Part shown: positions 18,792 to 29,300 of the stretch, piece by piece
Layout: the number at the start of each line of letters is the position of its first letter
How positions within the stretch are numbered: the first letter of the stretch is position 1
Origin: Cyanobacteriota bacterium
GTDB lineage: Bacteria; Cyanobacteriota; Vampirovibrionia; Vampirovibrionales; Vampirovibrionaceae
Direction: 5' to 3'
Assembly: GCA_019751815.1 (NCBI GenBank)
Contig: JAIEMW010000001.1
Location: forward strand, 814,197-878,196
DNA: 64,000 bases
Made by a program: the position numbers and the translations under genes
The notes under the pieces: model-generated
Told to the model about the DNA's origin: nothing
What the model saw: only the letters and a program-made list of their open reading frames with translations
Database searches by the model: none

Positions 18792-19562
18792 ATGACACAA
18801 TCCATGCAAGCCAATCAGCCTTCTCTTTACACACCTGAATTTTACGAGAATCAGCGTGACTCCTCAAAGCGGGCTGCCACAGTGGTTCTGGAGATTTTAT
18901 ACCGCTATATTCAACCCAAAAGTGTGATTGATCTCGGCTGTGGGACAGGCGCTTGGCTAAGTGTCTTCCAGGAACACTACGGTGTGGCTGATTTTTTGGG
19001 CGTTGACGGAGACTATGTTGACCGGGACTTGTTGTACATCCCAAACGATCAGTTTCAAACATTCAATTTAAGTCAGCCCTATAGCAACCCGCGTCGCTTT
19101 GATATGGCCATGTCCCTTGAAGTGGCTGAGCATTTGCCGGCCTCTCATGCCCCCTTGTTTGTGAAAAATTTGACGCAACTGGCTCCGATTGTTTTGTTTT
19201 CAGCCGCCACTCCTCATCAAGGTGGTGTAGGACATATCAATGAGCAATGGCAGAACTATTGGGCAGAATTGTTCGTTGTAGAAGGATACCAGCCGATTGA
19301 CTTGTTTCGCCACTATACCTGGAGCAATCCCAATGTTTCCTGGTGGTATTCGCAAAATCTACTGCTCTATGCCCATGAGTCCATTCTCAGCGAAAACCAA
19401 GCGCTGAATTTTGAAGCGAAGAGAACGAATATAGGAGGACTGGATATTGTCCATCCTGCTAACTTTAGACGCTTTGTCGAAACGCCTCAGTGGAAGCCAG
19501 GACAGCTTTTTAAAAAAGCCCTAAAGACGCTCTCGCTGATTCCACAATCGTTGCGAAATTAG
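18792..19562 (+). CDS. Class I SAM-dependent methyltransferase
   Basis: A 256-residue methyltransferase. VIDLGCGTGAWLSVF near residue 45 is motif I, and FDMAMSLEVAEHLP is the motif IV region of FkbM/UbiE-like enzymes. It starts a two-gene unit with the ABC exporter 5 bases downstream, divergent from the pse operon. It probably methylates a surface sugar or lipid-linked glycan, but nothing in the sequence identifies the acceptor. Confidence 0.82.
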   Translation: MTQSMQANQPSLYTPEFYENQRDSSKRAATVVLEILYRYIQPKSVIDLGCGTGAWLSVFQEHYGVADFLGVDGDYVDRDLLYIPNDQFQTFNLSQPYSNPRRFDMAMSLEVAEHLPASHAPLFVKNLTQLAPIVLFSAATPHQGGVGHINEQWQNYWAELFVVEGYQPIDLFRHYTWSNPNVSWWYSQNLLLYAHESILSENQALNFEAKRTNIGGLDIVHPANFRRFVETPQWKPGQLFKKALKTLSLIPQSLRN

Positions 19563-19567
19563 TCACT

Positions 19568-21337
19568 ATGCCGTCAAATACCAATATTGCCACTGATATA
19601 TCGCTCTACAAAAGACTTCTATCTTATTTGACGCCTTATCAAGGTCGGTTTATGGTCGGCTTTTTCGCCTCTATTCCGGCAGCATCACTCAACGGAGCCA
19701 TTGCATTTACGGCAGGCCCTTTAGTCGACCAACTTACCCAGGCCCATAACTACGCCTTACTGACAATCATTCCTCTGGGCATACTCATCATCGCTGTGAT
19801 CCAAGGTGTGTGTGACTATCTGAGTGATTATTCGATGAATTACGTTGGCACTGCGATCAGCCGCGATTTGCGCCTAGAGCTCTATGAACAGCTTTCCACG
19901 ATGGACTTAAAGTATTTCAAAGAAAGCACTTCAGGCGATCTCCTCACCCGGTATTACTCAGACCCAACCATCTTGCAGCAGGCCATAGTCACTAACCTGC
20001 AATCGTTTCTGATGGAATTTTTCAGCGCCCTGTTTTTGGCCTCTGTCCTGCTATACCGAAGCTGGGGGCTCGCCATCATTGCCTTGGTCATTATCTCCTT
20101 TATTGTGATTCCCATTCAGATTCTCAGCAAAAAAATGCGGGCGCTCGATCATGAATCTCGCGAGCTGCAATCCACCTTGTACGATATTTTTAACGAAAGT
20201 GTGTTTGGGGCTAAAATCATCATGGCCTTTGGATTAAAGGCCCACCAGCAAAAGCGCTTTGAAAAATCACTGCAAGATTTTTTTGGTAACACCATGCGCA
20301 TTAACCGTGCGGGAATTGTGATGAAACCCATTATGCAGATCATCGCTTCCATTGGCATTGCTTTGATTGTTCTGCTGGGGGGGTGGCAAGTCCAGCACGG
20401 CCAGATGAGTACCGGAGAACTGACCTCTTTCTTAATTGCCTTGGTTCTGTTGTACCGACCGGTGAAAGCCGTTGGTAGTGTGTTCACGAAAATTCAGCGA
20501 ATTCTCGCCCCAGCAGAACGGGTGTTTGAAAAGCTGGATATTAAGCCGACACTGGTTGAAGCCCCTACACCTCAAGAGATTGCTGACTTTGAGTCTCTCC
20601 AGTTTGAGCACGTGAGCTTTGCCTATGTTCCCGCAAAACCCGTGTTGCAAGATATTTCCTTTCGGGTAGAGGCTGGAGAGGTCATCGCGCTAGTGGGGCC
20701 CAGTGGCGGAGGGAAAAGCACCTTGGTCGATCTCATCCCCCGATTTATGGACTGTGATTCTGGAGAAATCTTACTCAACAACATCCCCTTAAATCAGCTC
20801 TCTTTTGGCTCACTGCGTCGTCTAATCTCAATCGTGACGCAAGATACCGTGCTCTTTGAAGGCAATATCCGCGATAACATCATTCTGGGGAAGCTTGATG
20901 CCTCAGAGACTGAGTTGGAAAAAGCGCTGGATATGGCCTATCTGACAGATTTTGTGGCAGAACTACCCAAAGGGCTAGAAACCCGTGTGGGGGAAAGAGG
21001 ACTTCTCCTCTCTGGGGGGCAGAAACAACGCATCGCCATTGCCCGAGCATTTATCAAACAGGCGCCTTTACTCATTCTCGATGAGGCCACCAGCGCCCTC
21101 GATAATGAGTCTGAAGCCATGGTGCAAGACGCGATGAAAAACCTGATGCAGGGACGCACCGTCATCGTGATTGCCCACCGCCTCTCTACAATTAAGCATG
21201 CTAACCGGATTTTGGTCGTACAACAAGGCCGCATTGTGGAATCTGGGACCCATGACGCCTTGTTAAAAAGCACGGACGGGGTCTACCACCGCTTGTATCA
21301 ACTCCAATTCAGATATGAAGAAGAGCTGGCTAAGTAA
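19568..21337 (+). CDS. MsbA-like ABC exporter (lipid or lipid-linked glycan flippase)
   Basis: A 589-residue half-transporter. The N-terminal six-helix domain (about 1-320) is fused to an ATPase domain with Walker A GPSGGGKST, signature LSGGQKQR, Walker B LLILDEATSALD and H-loop IAHRLST. The architecture matches MsbA and the lipid-linked oligosaccharide flippase PglK. Placed after the glycan genes and a methyltransferase, a role in exporting lipid A or a lipid-linked glycan fits; the two cannot be told apart by eye. Confidence 0.85.
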   Translation: MPSNTNIATDISLYKRLLSYLTPYQGRFMVGFFASIPAASLNGAIAFTAGPLVDQLTQAHNYALLTIIPLGILIIAVIQGVCDYLSDYSMNYVGTAISRDLRLELYEQLSTMDLKYFKESTSGDLLTRYYSDPTILQQAIVTNLQSFLMEFFSALFLASVLLYRSWGLAIIALVIISFIVIPIQILSKKMRALDHESRELQSTLYDIFNESVFGAKIIMAFGLKAHQQKRFEKSLQDFFGNTMRINRAGIVMKPIMQIIASIGIALIVLLGGWQVQHGQMSTGELTSFLIALVLLYRPVKAVGSVFTKIQRILAPAERVFEKLDIKPTLVEAPTPQEIADFESLQFEHVSFAYVPAKPVLQDISFRVEAGEVIALVGPSGGGKSTLVDLIPRFMDCDSGEILLNNIPLNQLSFGSLRRLISIVTQDTVLFEGNIRDNIILGKLDASETELEKALDMAYLTDFVAELPKGLETRVGERGLLLSGGQKQRIAIARAFIKQAPLLILDEATSALDNESEAMVQDAMKNLMQGRTVIVIAHRLSTIKHANRILVVQQGRIVESGTHDALLKSTDGVYHRLYQLQFRYEEELAK

Positions 21338-21350
21338 AAAAGACAACCGT

Positions 21351-22535
21351 CTAGGGGACAAGCACCAGGGTTAAATGCTCGTCCATCAAGACCAGGGTGT
21401 GATCCAGCATCGCCAGCTTAATATCCTTAATACTCAGCGTGGCATCTTCCCCGTCCAGCCCAGCCAAGGCCTGAAAAATAGAATGTTGAGACAAGGCTTG
21501 CAGCACCCTGGCTTCCAGTTCATTTTTAGGGTGATGATGCCGGAGCAACTCGAGTGAGACGGGGCCTGTCGGGTTGATATCTTTCAAGACAGCGATCAGC
21601 TCATGAGCAGAGAGCTCTAACCGTTGCACCGCATCGGGTTGATTCCAATCAAAATGCCGGGCGTTTCTAAAGAAGGGATTGTCATCGCCTTTAATGGGAT
21701 TTACCTTGGTTGTGTCTTCCATCTCGTCTTTATTCGCATCTTTATACAGCAATAGTGGAGCCTGTCCGTATACAAGAGGGTTAAAAGCAAGACTGGTCAA
21801 TATCCGAATGACTTCCGGGGTGACCCGCCCGTTCTCGTGCTGAACCAATTGGGAAAGAATCCGGTCCACGGGGCGAGACTGCAGAAAACGGATTACGGCT
21901 TGTTCTTCTGCACTCAGGCTGTGCAGGGCGGATAAACCTTCCAACTGCGGCAATGTCAGCAGTTGATCGGGGCTCACTTTTTTCAGCACTTGTAAGACTT
22001 GTTCTGGCGAAAACGTTCGGGGCGCTTGGTTTAGCTCGTTGACTGGCTTGTTTGCGTCCACTTGGGTGTGTGTTGAAAGTGTCAACAACTCGTCAGGGGT
22101 AAAATGGAGCGTGTTTCCCACCAGGGTTTTGGCCACTTTAATATCCTCTGGTGTTAACACCCCTTCTGTTCCGGTGAGTCCCGCAATGGTGTTAAAAAAC
22201 CGTTCATTTCGTAGCAGAAAGAAAAGAATCTCCCGTTCTGCATTGTTCAGGTATGAAATAGGATAGGCTTGTAATGACTCATACGTCACACCCGTGCGGT
22301 TAATCCGGTTAATGAGATCCAAAATATCAGTGGCGCTGAAGGCAATGGGCCCCCCCGTATCGGTTTGGTAGTTTTTCGCCACAAAGCCAGATCGAATTGG
22401 TGTGCCTACTGTTTCTGTAGACGGAGACGGGGCAACTGCTTGTTGCGAATCCACTGCGGCACGAAAAAGCACAGATTTAGACGCCGAAGCCAGAGCATCC
22501 GCGTCCAAATTCACTTCAGGTACTGGAGAAACCAT
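21351..22535 (-). CDS. Orphan protein with three tandem repeats bearing EF-hand-like loops
   Basis: A 394-residue protein I do not recognise. Three repeats of about 85-90 residues begin near residues 66, 175 and 308. Each opens with a [FL]S-x-x-[DEQ]-[ILV] helix, has a Glu-rich amphipathic helix and ends in a short acidic loop (TGTEGVLTPEDIK, QHENGRVTPEVIR, DGEDATLSIKDIK) that resembles the second half of an EF-hand. The spacing of acidic residues is not fully canonical, so calcium binding is unproven. The N terminus is low-complexity and has SVLF near residue 21. No signal peptide or membrane segment is visible. Confidence 0.6.
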   Translation of the reverse strand: MVSPVPEVNLDADALASASKSVLFRAAVDSQQAVAPSPSTETVGTPIRSGFVAKNYQTDTGGPIAFSATDILDLINRINRTGVTYESLQAYPISYLNNAEREILFFLLRNERFFNTIAGLTGTEGVLTPEDIKVAKTLVGNTLHFTPDELLTLSTHTQVDANKPVNELNQAPRTFSPEQVLQVLKKVSPDQLLTLPQLEGLSALHSLSAEEQAVIRFLQSRPVDRILSQLVQHENGRVTPEVIRILTSLAFNPLVYGQAPLLLYKDANKDEMEDTTKVNPIKGDDNPFFRNARHFDWNQPDAVQRLELSAHELIAVLKDINPTGPVSLELLRHHHPKNELEARVLQALSQHSIFQALAGLDGEDATLSIKDIKLAMLDHTLVLMDEHLTLVLVP

Positions 22536-22615
22536 ACGAATACTATAACAGGAACATATCCCCTTCGTTCGAGTCGAGATACAATATCAATCGCTATCGA
22601 TCGCTGCTCTGGCAT

Positions 22616-23296
22616 ATGAAAGGAAATAACAACTCTGCCATGTTTCACAAATTTCTTTATTTTCACAATCCTAATCGCGCTTTCGCTCGTTTCTCACCAC
22701 AGATTTTAGGTGCTCTCTTCTTAGGTGTTCTCTTCTTAGGAGTATTCGTGATGACCCTTTTCCAACCCAGCCTCAGCGAAACACCCAAATGGAATGAAAC
22801 CATTTTTCGCCAATATGAGATTAAAACACTGCCCAAAACCACGGCACTAACAGCCCGCTTTGAGGGAAATTACTTTGAAGGAGAGACCAGTGGGATTGTC
22901 TTTGGTGTTTTGTTTGATTACATCAAGGCCAACCACATCAAAATGACGACGCCTGTCTTGGTCTACCCCGATGCCCATAAAATGCAGTTTCTCGTTTCCG
23001 CCAAACAGGCCGAAGAGATTGCCAATGGCAAGCGTGCCCCCCTTGAATCAACCGCTCTGGTGAGTATCGAAACGTTACCAGAGACCAAAGTGATGGCCTA
23101 CGGTATTCAAGGCGCCTACACACAAGCAAGATATCAAGAAGGCCGAAGCAAACTGCTTACTCACCTGAACGGACTCAAACAATGGAAAACAGCAGGTAAA
23201 GAGGTCATTGCGTTTTGGAGCAGTCCCTTTACCCCATCACCGCTCAAACATGCTGATGTGATGCTCCCGATTGAGTCTGTGATAGAAGATCGGTAA
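22616..23296 (+). CDS. SOUL-family heme-binding-like protein, membrane anchored
   Basis: A 226-residue protein with one N-terminal hydrophobic helix (about residues 28-47, a Leu/Gly/Phe-rich stretch) and a SOUL domain after it. The segment ANHIKMTTPVLVY corresponds to the SOUL core IAMTAPV, and TLPETKVMAYGIQGAYTQ is a second conserved block. SOUL proteins bind heme or tetrapyrroles. The ATG at 22640, preceded by AAGGAA, is an equally plausible start giving 218 residues. Confidence 0.75.
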   Translation: MKGNNNSAMFHKFLYFHNPNRAFARFSPQILGALFLGVLFLGVFVMTLFQPSLSETPKWNETIFRQYEIKTLPKTTALTARFEGNYFEGETSGIVFGVLFDYIKANHIKMTTPVLVYPDAHKMQFLVSAKQAEEIANGKRAPLESTALVSIETLPETKVMAYGIQGAYTQARYQEGRSKLLTHLNGLKQWKTAGKEVIAFWSSPFTPSPLKHADVMLPIESVIEDR

Positions 23297-23323
23297 TAAA
23301 ATCGATCATAAAATCGCCGATAA
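23297..23323 (+). promoter_or_regulatory. FliA (sigma-28)-like promoter match
   Basis: TAAA (23297-23300), a 15-base spacer and GCCGATAA (23316-23323) match the enterobacterial FliA consensus exactly, directly after the SOUL stop and 30 bases before the SDR start. The area is also a short 12-base near-repeat (ATAAAATCG twice), so the match may be partly accidental. Confidence 0.4.
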
Positions 23324-23353
23324 AGAGGTTAATAATAAGGACTTTCATTCCGC

Positions 23354-24250
23354 GTGAGGAACTCTCAACGACCTCAACCCTCTCACAATATCGTCCTCAT
23401 CAGTGGGGCATCCACTGGTATTGGGTTGGCATCGGCACTGCATCTTAATCATCATGGCTACACAGTGTTTGCGGGGGTTCGTAGCAACGAGGATGCCCTA
23501 CGAATAAAGGCTGAGGCTCAATACCCAGAAGCCTTTTTCCCTGTGCTACTGGACATCACCCAGGCCGAAGATATCTCTCGTGTGACTGTAGAGATTGAAA
23601 GCTGGCTTCAACGCTTTCCAGAATCCTCACTCTCCTTAATCAACAATGCCGGGGTTGTTGTCAGCGGGCCGATGGAATTTATCCCCGTCTCTAAGCTAAA
23701 GTCCCAGTTTGATATCAATGTCTTCGGTCATATCGCCTTGACACAGTCTGTTTTACCACTGATTCGCCGCAATCAGTCTGGGAAAAATAGGGGTAAAATC
23801 GTCATGATCAGCTCCATTTCGGGTCTGCACGTGACACCGTTTGTCGGCCCTTATGCAGCCTCCAAATTTGCACTAGAAGCCTTCAGTGACGCGCTGAGGC
23901 AAGAGCTTTACCCCTGGAATATCCCTGTTGTTTTGGTGGAACCGGGCAGCATCCAAACACCGCTATGGAAAAAGGCCAAAAGCACGGCAGCAGAGCTACT
24001 CAGCGAATACCCTGCTGAAGCCATTCCGTTGTATCAGCGTGCCTATGAGCTGATGCAAAAAGCCTCTGCAGAAGCAGAAGCGGGTGGCATTAGTGTTGAG
24101 CCGGTTGCTATCCTGATTCACCATATTCTGTCTGCACCCAAGCCCAAAAGCAGATATTTGATTGGGCGAGAAACGCAATTCATCCCCTTGCTTCGTTTTT
24201 TACCGGATAGCTGGTTAGACAGTCTGCTTCGCCATAAAATAGGCCTATAA
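23354..24250 (+). CDS. SDR-family oxidoreductase
   Basis: A 298-residue classical short-chain dehydrogenase with LISGASTGIGLAS for cofactor binding, INNAGVV, the Ser in MISSISG and YAASKFALEAF with the catalytic Tyr and Lys. The C-terminal VLVEPGSIQTPLW is typical of retinol dehydrogenase-like members acting on lipophilic alcohols. It uses a GTG start 58 bases after the SOUL gene. The substrate is unknown. Confidence 0.88.
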   Translation: MRNSQRPQPSHNIVLISGASTGIGLASALHLNHHGYTVFAGVRSNEDALRIKAEAQYPEAFFPVLLDITQAEDISRVTVEIESWLQRFPESSLSLINNAGVVVSGPMEFIPVSKLKSQFDINVFGHIALTQSVLPLIRRNQSGKNRGKIVMISSISGLHVTPFVGPYAASKFALEAFSDALRQELYPWNIPVVLVEPGSIQTPLWKKAKSTAAELLSEYPAEAIPLYQRAYELMQKASAEAEAGGISVEPVAILIHHILSAPKPKSRYLIGRETQFIPLLRFLPDSWLDSLLRHKIGL

Positions 24251-24285
24251 AAACGAAGTTAAGTATTTTGTATTTGAGGATTCCT

Positions 24286-25119
24286 GTGCTCACATCAGCC
24301 ACCTTAACCACTTCTGGTTTAACTCCTTCTGGTCTGAAACCTTCTGCGCATTTTTTGGGCAAAGCGGGTGCAAATTCGGCTGGAAATTTGTCTGGGATAT
24401 TAACCCCCAGTCACGAGGGCCCTCTTGATGAGCGCTTGGCCGGCACCAGCCACCTGGAACTTCGGGTAAACCGGCAGCACGGCATTCCTTGGGCTTACGC
24501 CCACCGTCCCAACGCCAAAGGGGTGGTCTGTATCTTTCCAGTCATTCAACACGAGGGAAAACGATCCTTACTCTTTTTATTGAGTGCACGCCCCCCCCTC
24601 AATAGACCGCCTACGTTGGGCAAACTAAATATTGAGTGCCCCGCCGGACTGGCCGGGGATGAGCACCCAGAGGAATCTATGGCTGAAGCGGCAGCCAGGG
24701 AATTGAAAGAAGAAACGGGTGTCTCCCTGTCTCACCATAAGCTGCAACTGCTGGCTGATAACGTCACCGCTTCTGCGGGACTCACCAGTGAGAGCAAAAG
24801 TTACTTTCTGGCAGACAATGTCTCCCTTCCAGCAAAGCACACCCCTGTTGGCGACGGCCGAGTGATTATAGACCGACTGCTCGTCCCCATCAGTCGTCTC
24901 GAAAAGGACCTGTCCGGCTGGTTACAAGAGCAGTATAAAGCCAACCGTGTGATTTCCAGCGACACTCTGGCGGGGCTTTCTTTGGTGCTGGCCCAAGAAA
25001 AATACCGTAAAGCACATCCAGTCAAACACCGGCTCACTCAGTGGGTCAGGGGATTTCGTCAGTGGATCACCCAGCTATTGGAGCGGGTATTTTCTGTGTT
25101 TAAGACGAAATCAGCCTAA
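24286..25119 (+). CDS. NUDIX hydrolase with N-terminal extension
   Basis: A 277-residue protein with a perfect Nudix box in the middle: Gly, five residues, Glu, seven residues, then RELKEETGV. It hydrolyses a nucleoside-diphosphate-linked compound; the segment AGLTSE after the box recalls ADP-ribose pyrophosphatases of the NUDT14 kind. The first 60 residues are Ser/Thr/Gly-rich and include AHFLGKAG, one of the recurring N-terminal motifs of this window. GTG 24286 is preferred because GAGGA lies 5 bases upstream; an upstream TTG at 24268 is less likely. Confidence 0.82.
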   Translation: MLTSATLTTSGLTPSGLKPSAHFLGKAGANSAGNLSGILTPSHEGPLDERLAGTSHLELRVNRQHGIPWAYAHRPNAKGVVCIFPVIQHEGKRSLLFLLSARPPLNRPPTLGKLNIECPAGLAGDEHPEESMAEAAARELKEETGVSLSHHKLQLLADNVTASAGLTSESKSYFLADNVSLPAKHTPVGDGRVIIDRLLVPISRLEKDLSGWLQEQYKANRVISSDTLAGLSLVLAQEKYRKAHPVKHRLTQWVRGFRQWITQLLERVFSVFKTKSA

Positions 25120-25120
25120 A

Positions 25121-26347
25121 TTAAATTAATTTTTCTGGCTGCCCGTGTTTCAGCATCTCCAGCGAATAAAACGTCCCTCGCCAGTAAATGCCTTGATGTT
25201 TGAGTGTCTGAATGGTAGCCCGTGTGAGGATCCATATCATCAAGACCGTCGAAACCGGGAGCGCAAAAGCACCCCAGGCAGGGAGCTTTATCCAGCGTGC
25301 GGCAACCGCACATAAACTGACCAGGGTGATGCAGGTCAGAAAATAAAGATTACCTGTAACACCGTGCCACAGGAGCATTCCTGCAAAGGGCCACACAAAG
25401 AACAGCCCCATGGAGAGGACAGAAGCCACAGCAAAGGGAATACTGTAATTGAGCCCGGCAAAGGCGTTTTTCATCAACCCTTCCACCAAGGCAGGCAGAT
25501 TGGGATACCAGTCCACGCTCACCAGTCCATCACTTAGCGCGGCTTGCTGCCTGTAACCGCGAGATTTTATCAAATGCCCCAGCCGCATATCTTCATCAGG
25601 ACGCATGGAAATCGCCTGATGCCCCTCAACTGCCATGTATACCGATCGCTTCACCATGTTGAATGCCCCCACCCCAATGGCAAAAGGCATCCATTGAAAC
25701 GGAACCCACCAAGGGCGCGCGTATAGATTGAAAAACAAGCCAAAACTGACCAAAAACATTCTCAGCTTAGAATCAGGACTGGTGAGAGAAGGGAAAAGCA
25801 CCAAGTGATCAATTGTTTTATGACTCTTGTTTTTCTGCTGAATCAATGACACTACCCGTTTCAACAGGGTCGAATCAAAAATCACATCGGCATCGGTCAT
25901 TAACAGCCATTCCCCTTGGGCCTTTAAAGCCGCCAGCATCATCGCATGGTTTTTTCCCAACCAACCGACGGGCAGTCTATCCACAGAAACACAGGCAATT
26001 CTAGAATCCTTTGCGGCCATCCGGGCAATCACTTCTGCGGTTCGGTCTTCTGAGCGGTCATTCACCACCACGATCTCCAGAGGGGCATAATCCAATTGCA
26101 GCAAAGAGGTCAGGCCGGCCTCAATAGTTGCTTCTTCATTTCTGGCCGCAATCAGCAGCGAGATAGACGGCCACGAGGGAGTGTCGTCAGGAATGTCGTC
26201 TGGCGTGACGTGCCGCATATTGGGCAATTGAGTCCAGCCCCATAGAAATTCCAACAACAACAGGCCCGTCCCCAGCAACAGGAAGCAGGGGATAGCGTTT
26301 TCAACGGTGAGCGGCAGCATAAAAACAAGCATAAAATAGCCCTTCAA
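25121..26347 (-). CDS. Membrane glycosyltransferase family 2 (HpnB-like)
   Basis: A 408-residue GT2 enzyme anchored by an N-terminal helix, with three or so C-terminal hydrophobic segments. Catalytic features are LIAARNEEATIEAG, VVNDRSEDRTAEV, LLMTDADVIFD (the DxD-type metal site) and a later RPDEDMRLGHL. The layout matches hopene-associated glycosyltransferase HpnB and carotenoid glycosyltransferases. It may glycosylate a polyisoprenoid or hopanoid lipid, but no squalene-hopene genes are in view. Its stop is one base from the convergent NUDIX stop. Confidence 0.82.
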   Translation of the reverse strand: MKGYFMLVFMLPLTVENAIPCFLLLGTGLLLLEFLWGWTQLPNMRHVTPDDIPDDTPSWPSISLLIAARNEEATIEAGLTSLLQLDYAPLEIVVVNDRSEDRTAEVIARMAAKDSRIACVSVDRLPVGWLGKNHAMMLAALKAQGEWLLMTDADVIFDSTLLKRVVSLIQQKNKSHKTIDHLVLFPSLTSPDSKLRMFLVSFGLFFNLYARPWWVPFQWMPFAIGVGAFNMVKRSVYMAVEGHQAISMRPDEDMRLGHLIKSRGYRQQAALSDGLVSVDWYPNLPALVEGLMKNAFAGLNYSIPFAVASVLSMGLFFVWPFAGMLLWHGVTGNLYFLTCITLVSLCAVAARWIKLPAWGAFALPVSTVLMIWILTRATIQTLKHQGIYWRGTFYSLEMLKHGQPEKLI

Positions 26348-26365
26348 TCTGTAAGGATCTCAATT

Positions 26366-26390
26366 AAGCACACTTGCCGCAAGTGCTTGT
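26366..26390. promoter_or_regulatory. Inverted repeat in a divergent promoter region
   Basis: AAGCAcaCTTG and CAAGTGCTT face each other around CCG just before the start of the 1059-residue gene and upstream of the divergent glycosyltransferase. It could be an operator or a hairpin in the leader. Function unknown. Confidence 0.3.
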
Positions 26391-26393
26391 TTT

Positions 26394-29300
26394 ATGCATA
26401 ATACAAAAGCATTATCTGGGAGTGAAATACACCTGTGTGGGTGGCTTGCCAAAAGAGATCTGACTTGCAGACTCGGCCAGCTTTTTGGGGAAATCCGTGT
26501 TATGGACGTGGGACAACCAAGCATTCAAGTCTCAAATAGACAAATACCAAGCAGCTTGCCGGCTGCACACTGGAAACACACCCTGCAACGGGCTGAGATA
26601 CCCCAGTTTCAAGGGGATACCCCGCCAGCAAAAATACCGCCACCCAATAGATTTCGCAGCCGGGCCAATGTCTTCAAACGCTTTGGTCTCTGGGTGAATG
26701 GACTGAGGACAGAAAGAGCCACGACGCTCGCCAAAACACAGATAGCCCTTAGTTTAAGCCATCACAGTGTGGATAAATACTTACGAAAAATGAGCGCTAT
26801 CGGACTGAAAGATCCCTTAATTAACGTGCTTTATCAATTGGATCAGAGCCGACCGGCCCTTCCCAGCAGTCTTGTGATTGATGATCTGGCAACTTTCCTG
26901 CAAAAACGGCTCGATCCTTATTACGATTGGTCTGAGCCCGGCCCCCAAAGTAATCTGGCTGTGGAGGCCTTGCCTCAGCTCATCGAAGGCTGCCCGGACC
27001 TGATAACCTGGAGAGGCATTTTGGGAGTCGCCAATGGCTACTTACAGCACCGGCGTTATAAAAATTGGTCTCAAGAAGGGGAGAAAAGCGCCCCCAACGC
27101 CCCAGAAATTATCCAACGTTTACTGGCAATCAGCTCTGCAAAACCCGCCCATCTCAAGCTGATGGCAAAGCTCCAGCAGGTGAATAATCGCTTGATTCAT
27201 ACTGTCCTGGATAACAAAGAATTTAACGCCCAATATGACTACACTTATGAAATGGTTTTGGGTGCAGACGGACAGAAAGAAACAGCGGTAAGACATCAAG
27301 AAGGTGAACTGGGGGAAGTGCTCTCTCGGTGCTATTTTCAAGCAAATCTAGATAAAACACTACCCAATGCCCGGGCCCAAACCCTCACAAACGCCCTGCA
27401 AGACATTCTCGATTTACGATTTTACTGTAATGCAAGTACCTCAAGTACTTCCAGCCCGTCTAATCCCTCGCGTCATTTAACCACAGATTTACAAATGCTC
27501 CTGGCCTATGCCGCCTTGCCGGTCTCTGATGAGCTGTGGCAAGAACAAACACAGAACTTACTCGGGCAATACCAACAGATCCCTGCCGCGCAAAGAACCC
27601 CAACTCAACACAATCAACTGCTGGAAGCGATGCGTGAGGCATTGACCCCGGCTGTAGTCTCCGACACACCAAAACACCATTCTCTCTGGTTGAAAAACTA
27701 CTTAATGCATCTGTCTCACGAGACCACCCCGCTGAGCCCGGCTGAAGCTGCCTGGCTGGCTGCCACACCCGCAGAAACACAGCATGAATTTTATCGATTT
27801 CGGGCGATTGCCGGGGACAAACAAGCCTTTCTCCAACAATTACCGGCACTTTTGTGTGATTTTGCCCCACATTATGTAGATATGATGGGAACCATCGCCA
27901 AAAATTTCAAAGCCCCCCCCTCAGAACTCTCTCCCGGGTGGGAGTCCCGGCTGGTCGCCCAGCACTCCTTTCCAGGACAAAGAAATCCCCTTCCTGTCAG
28001 TCGGCAGACCGGATTAAAAGGCTTGATTCAGACATGGCAACAGCAGAGGCCGCAAGACTTTGCCCATGGGGATACCGTTTTACTGCTCAGCCTGCTTGCA
28101 TGTCTTCCAGTTCCTGAAGAGGACTGGACGGCATTGGTCAACAACCTAAAGGAAACCATTGAGACCCCGTCAGCTTCTTCTGGACAGACTTTTTCGGGTC
28201 AAGCACTGCACCATCACATCAATCAATCTTTACTCGCCTTACTCAACGAGAAGAAAATCCCCAGTGATGATGTTGTTTGGCACTCGGGCTATGCCGACTA
28301 TTGGAACCATCGCGCACTCGAGCCGGAATCTGATATCGCAAAATCTGATAAATCCCTGTGGCACAACGCTATTGAAAAAAACTATCCACACATTGCTTCA
28401 TATCACAAGACGTTGGCCGGAGACACCAACGCCTTTGTCGACAGTCTGCCGTTTATGCTCTTTGGACTTCCTGAGGCCAAAGCCCGCAAGCTCGAAGATC
28501 ACATTATGCAAATTGATTACCAGAACATTGGCAAGCGCCAACACGCCAATGAAGCCGAGTTGATGCTCCTGCTGCGCCGGCCGCTCAATCTCAGCCCCAA
28601 AGAATCGATGATGAAAAAGGCTGTCTTTGCCCTCACTGCGTTGACCAACTTCCAAGCCCACCAAGTCCGTACAGTAGACGGCAGTATCCTCAGTACGTGG
28701 TCTGATATTGGCTTTCTCAGCCACGCCTTTCGGTACTGGCGCTTTGACACACACGGCAGAGAAGCCCATATCCCCAAATTGCGAGAGCTTCATTCAGAAA
28801 TCCATAGCCTCTTCACCCGTTTTGGCTTCAAAAAAATCCCGCTCCGAGCCACGGATAAAACCTATGGCAGTGGTTACTCACTCTGGCGGGGTAAAACCCT
28901 GATCGAGTTTCGCCGTGGGTACCTACTCGCCAGCCATCCCGAACATGGGACGTTAATTATTCGCAATTCTTCTAAGGTTTTCGGGCGAGACACCTTGAAA
29001 CATGCTGCGATCTATAGCCACGACATGTTGGAAGAGAAAGATTTAACCACGCTCGACCCCGCTCAAGAACTTGCCGCACAATCTCCCCGCTTTACGACCG
29101 TACTTGATGCCAAGCTCTATCAACCCACCAGCATCGAACGAGAACAGAATCTCCCTGCCAAGGCCCAACACGGGCTGAGTATCCTCACTCAACAACTGAT
29201 GCAGGTAAAAGAAGACTACCGTCGGTGGAAGTTTAACACCGAAGCCTTTGACCTGGTTGGCAGGTTTACCGGCCATCAATCCCCAGGGTTTTCGGTGATG

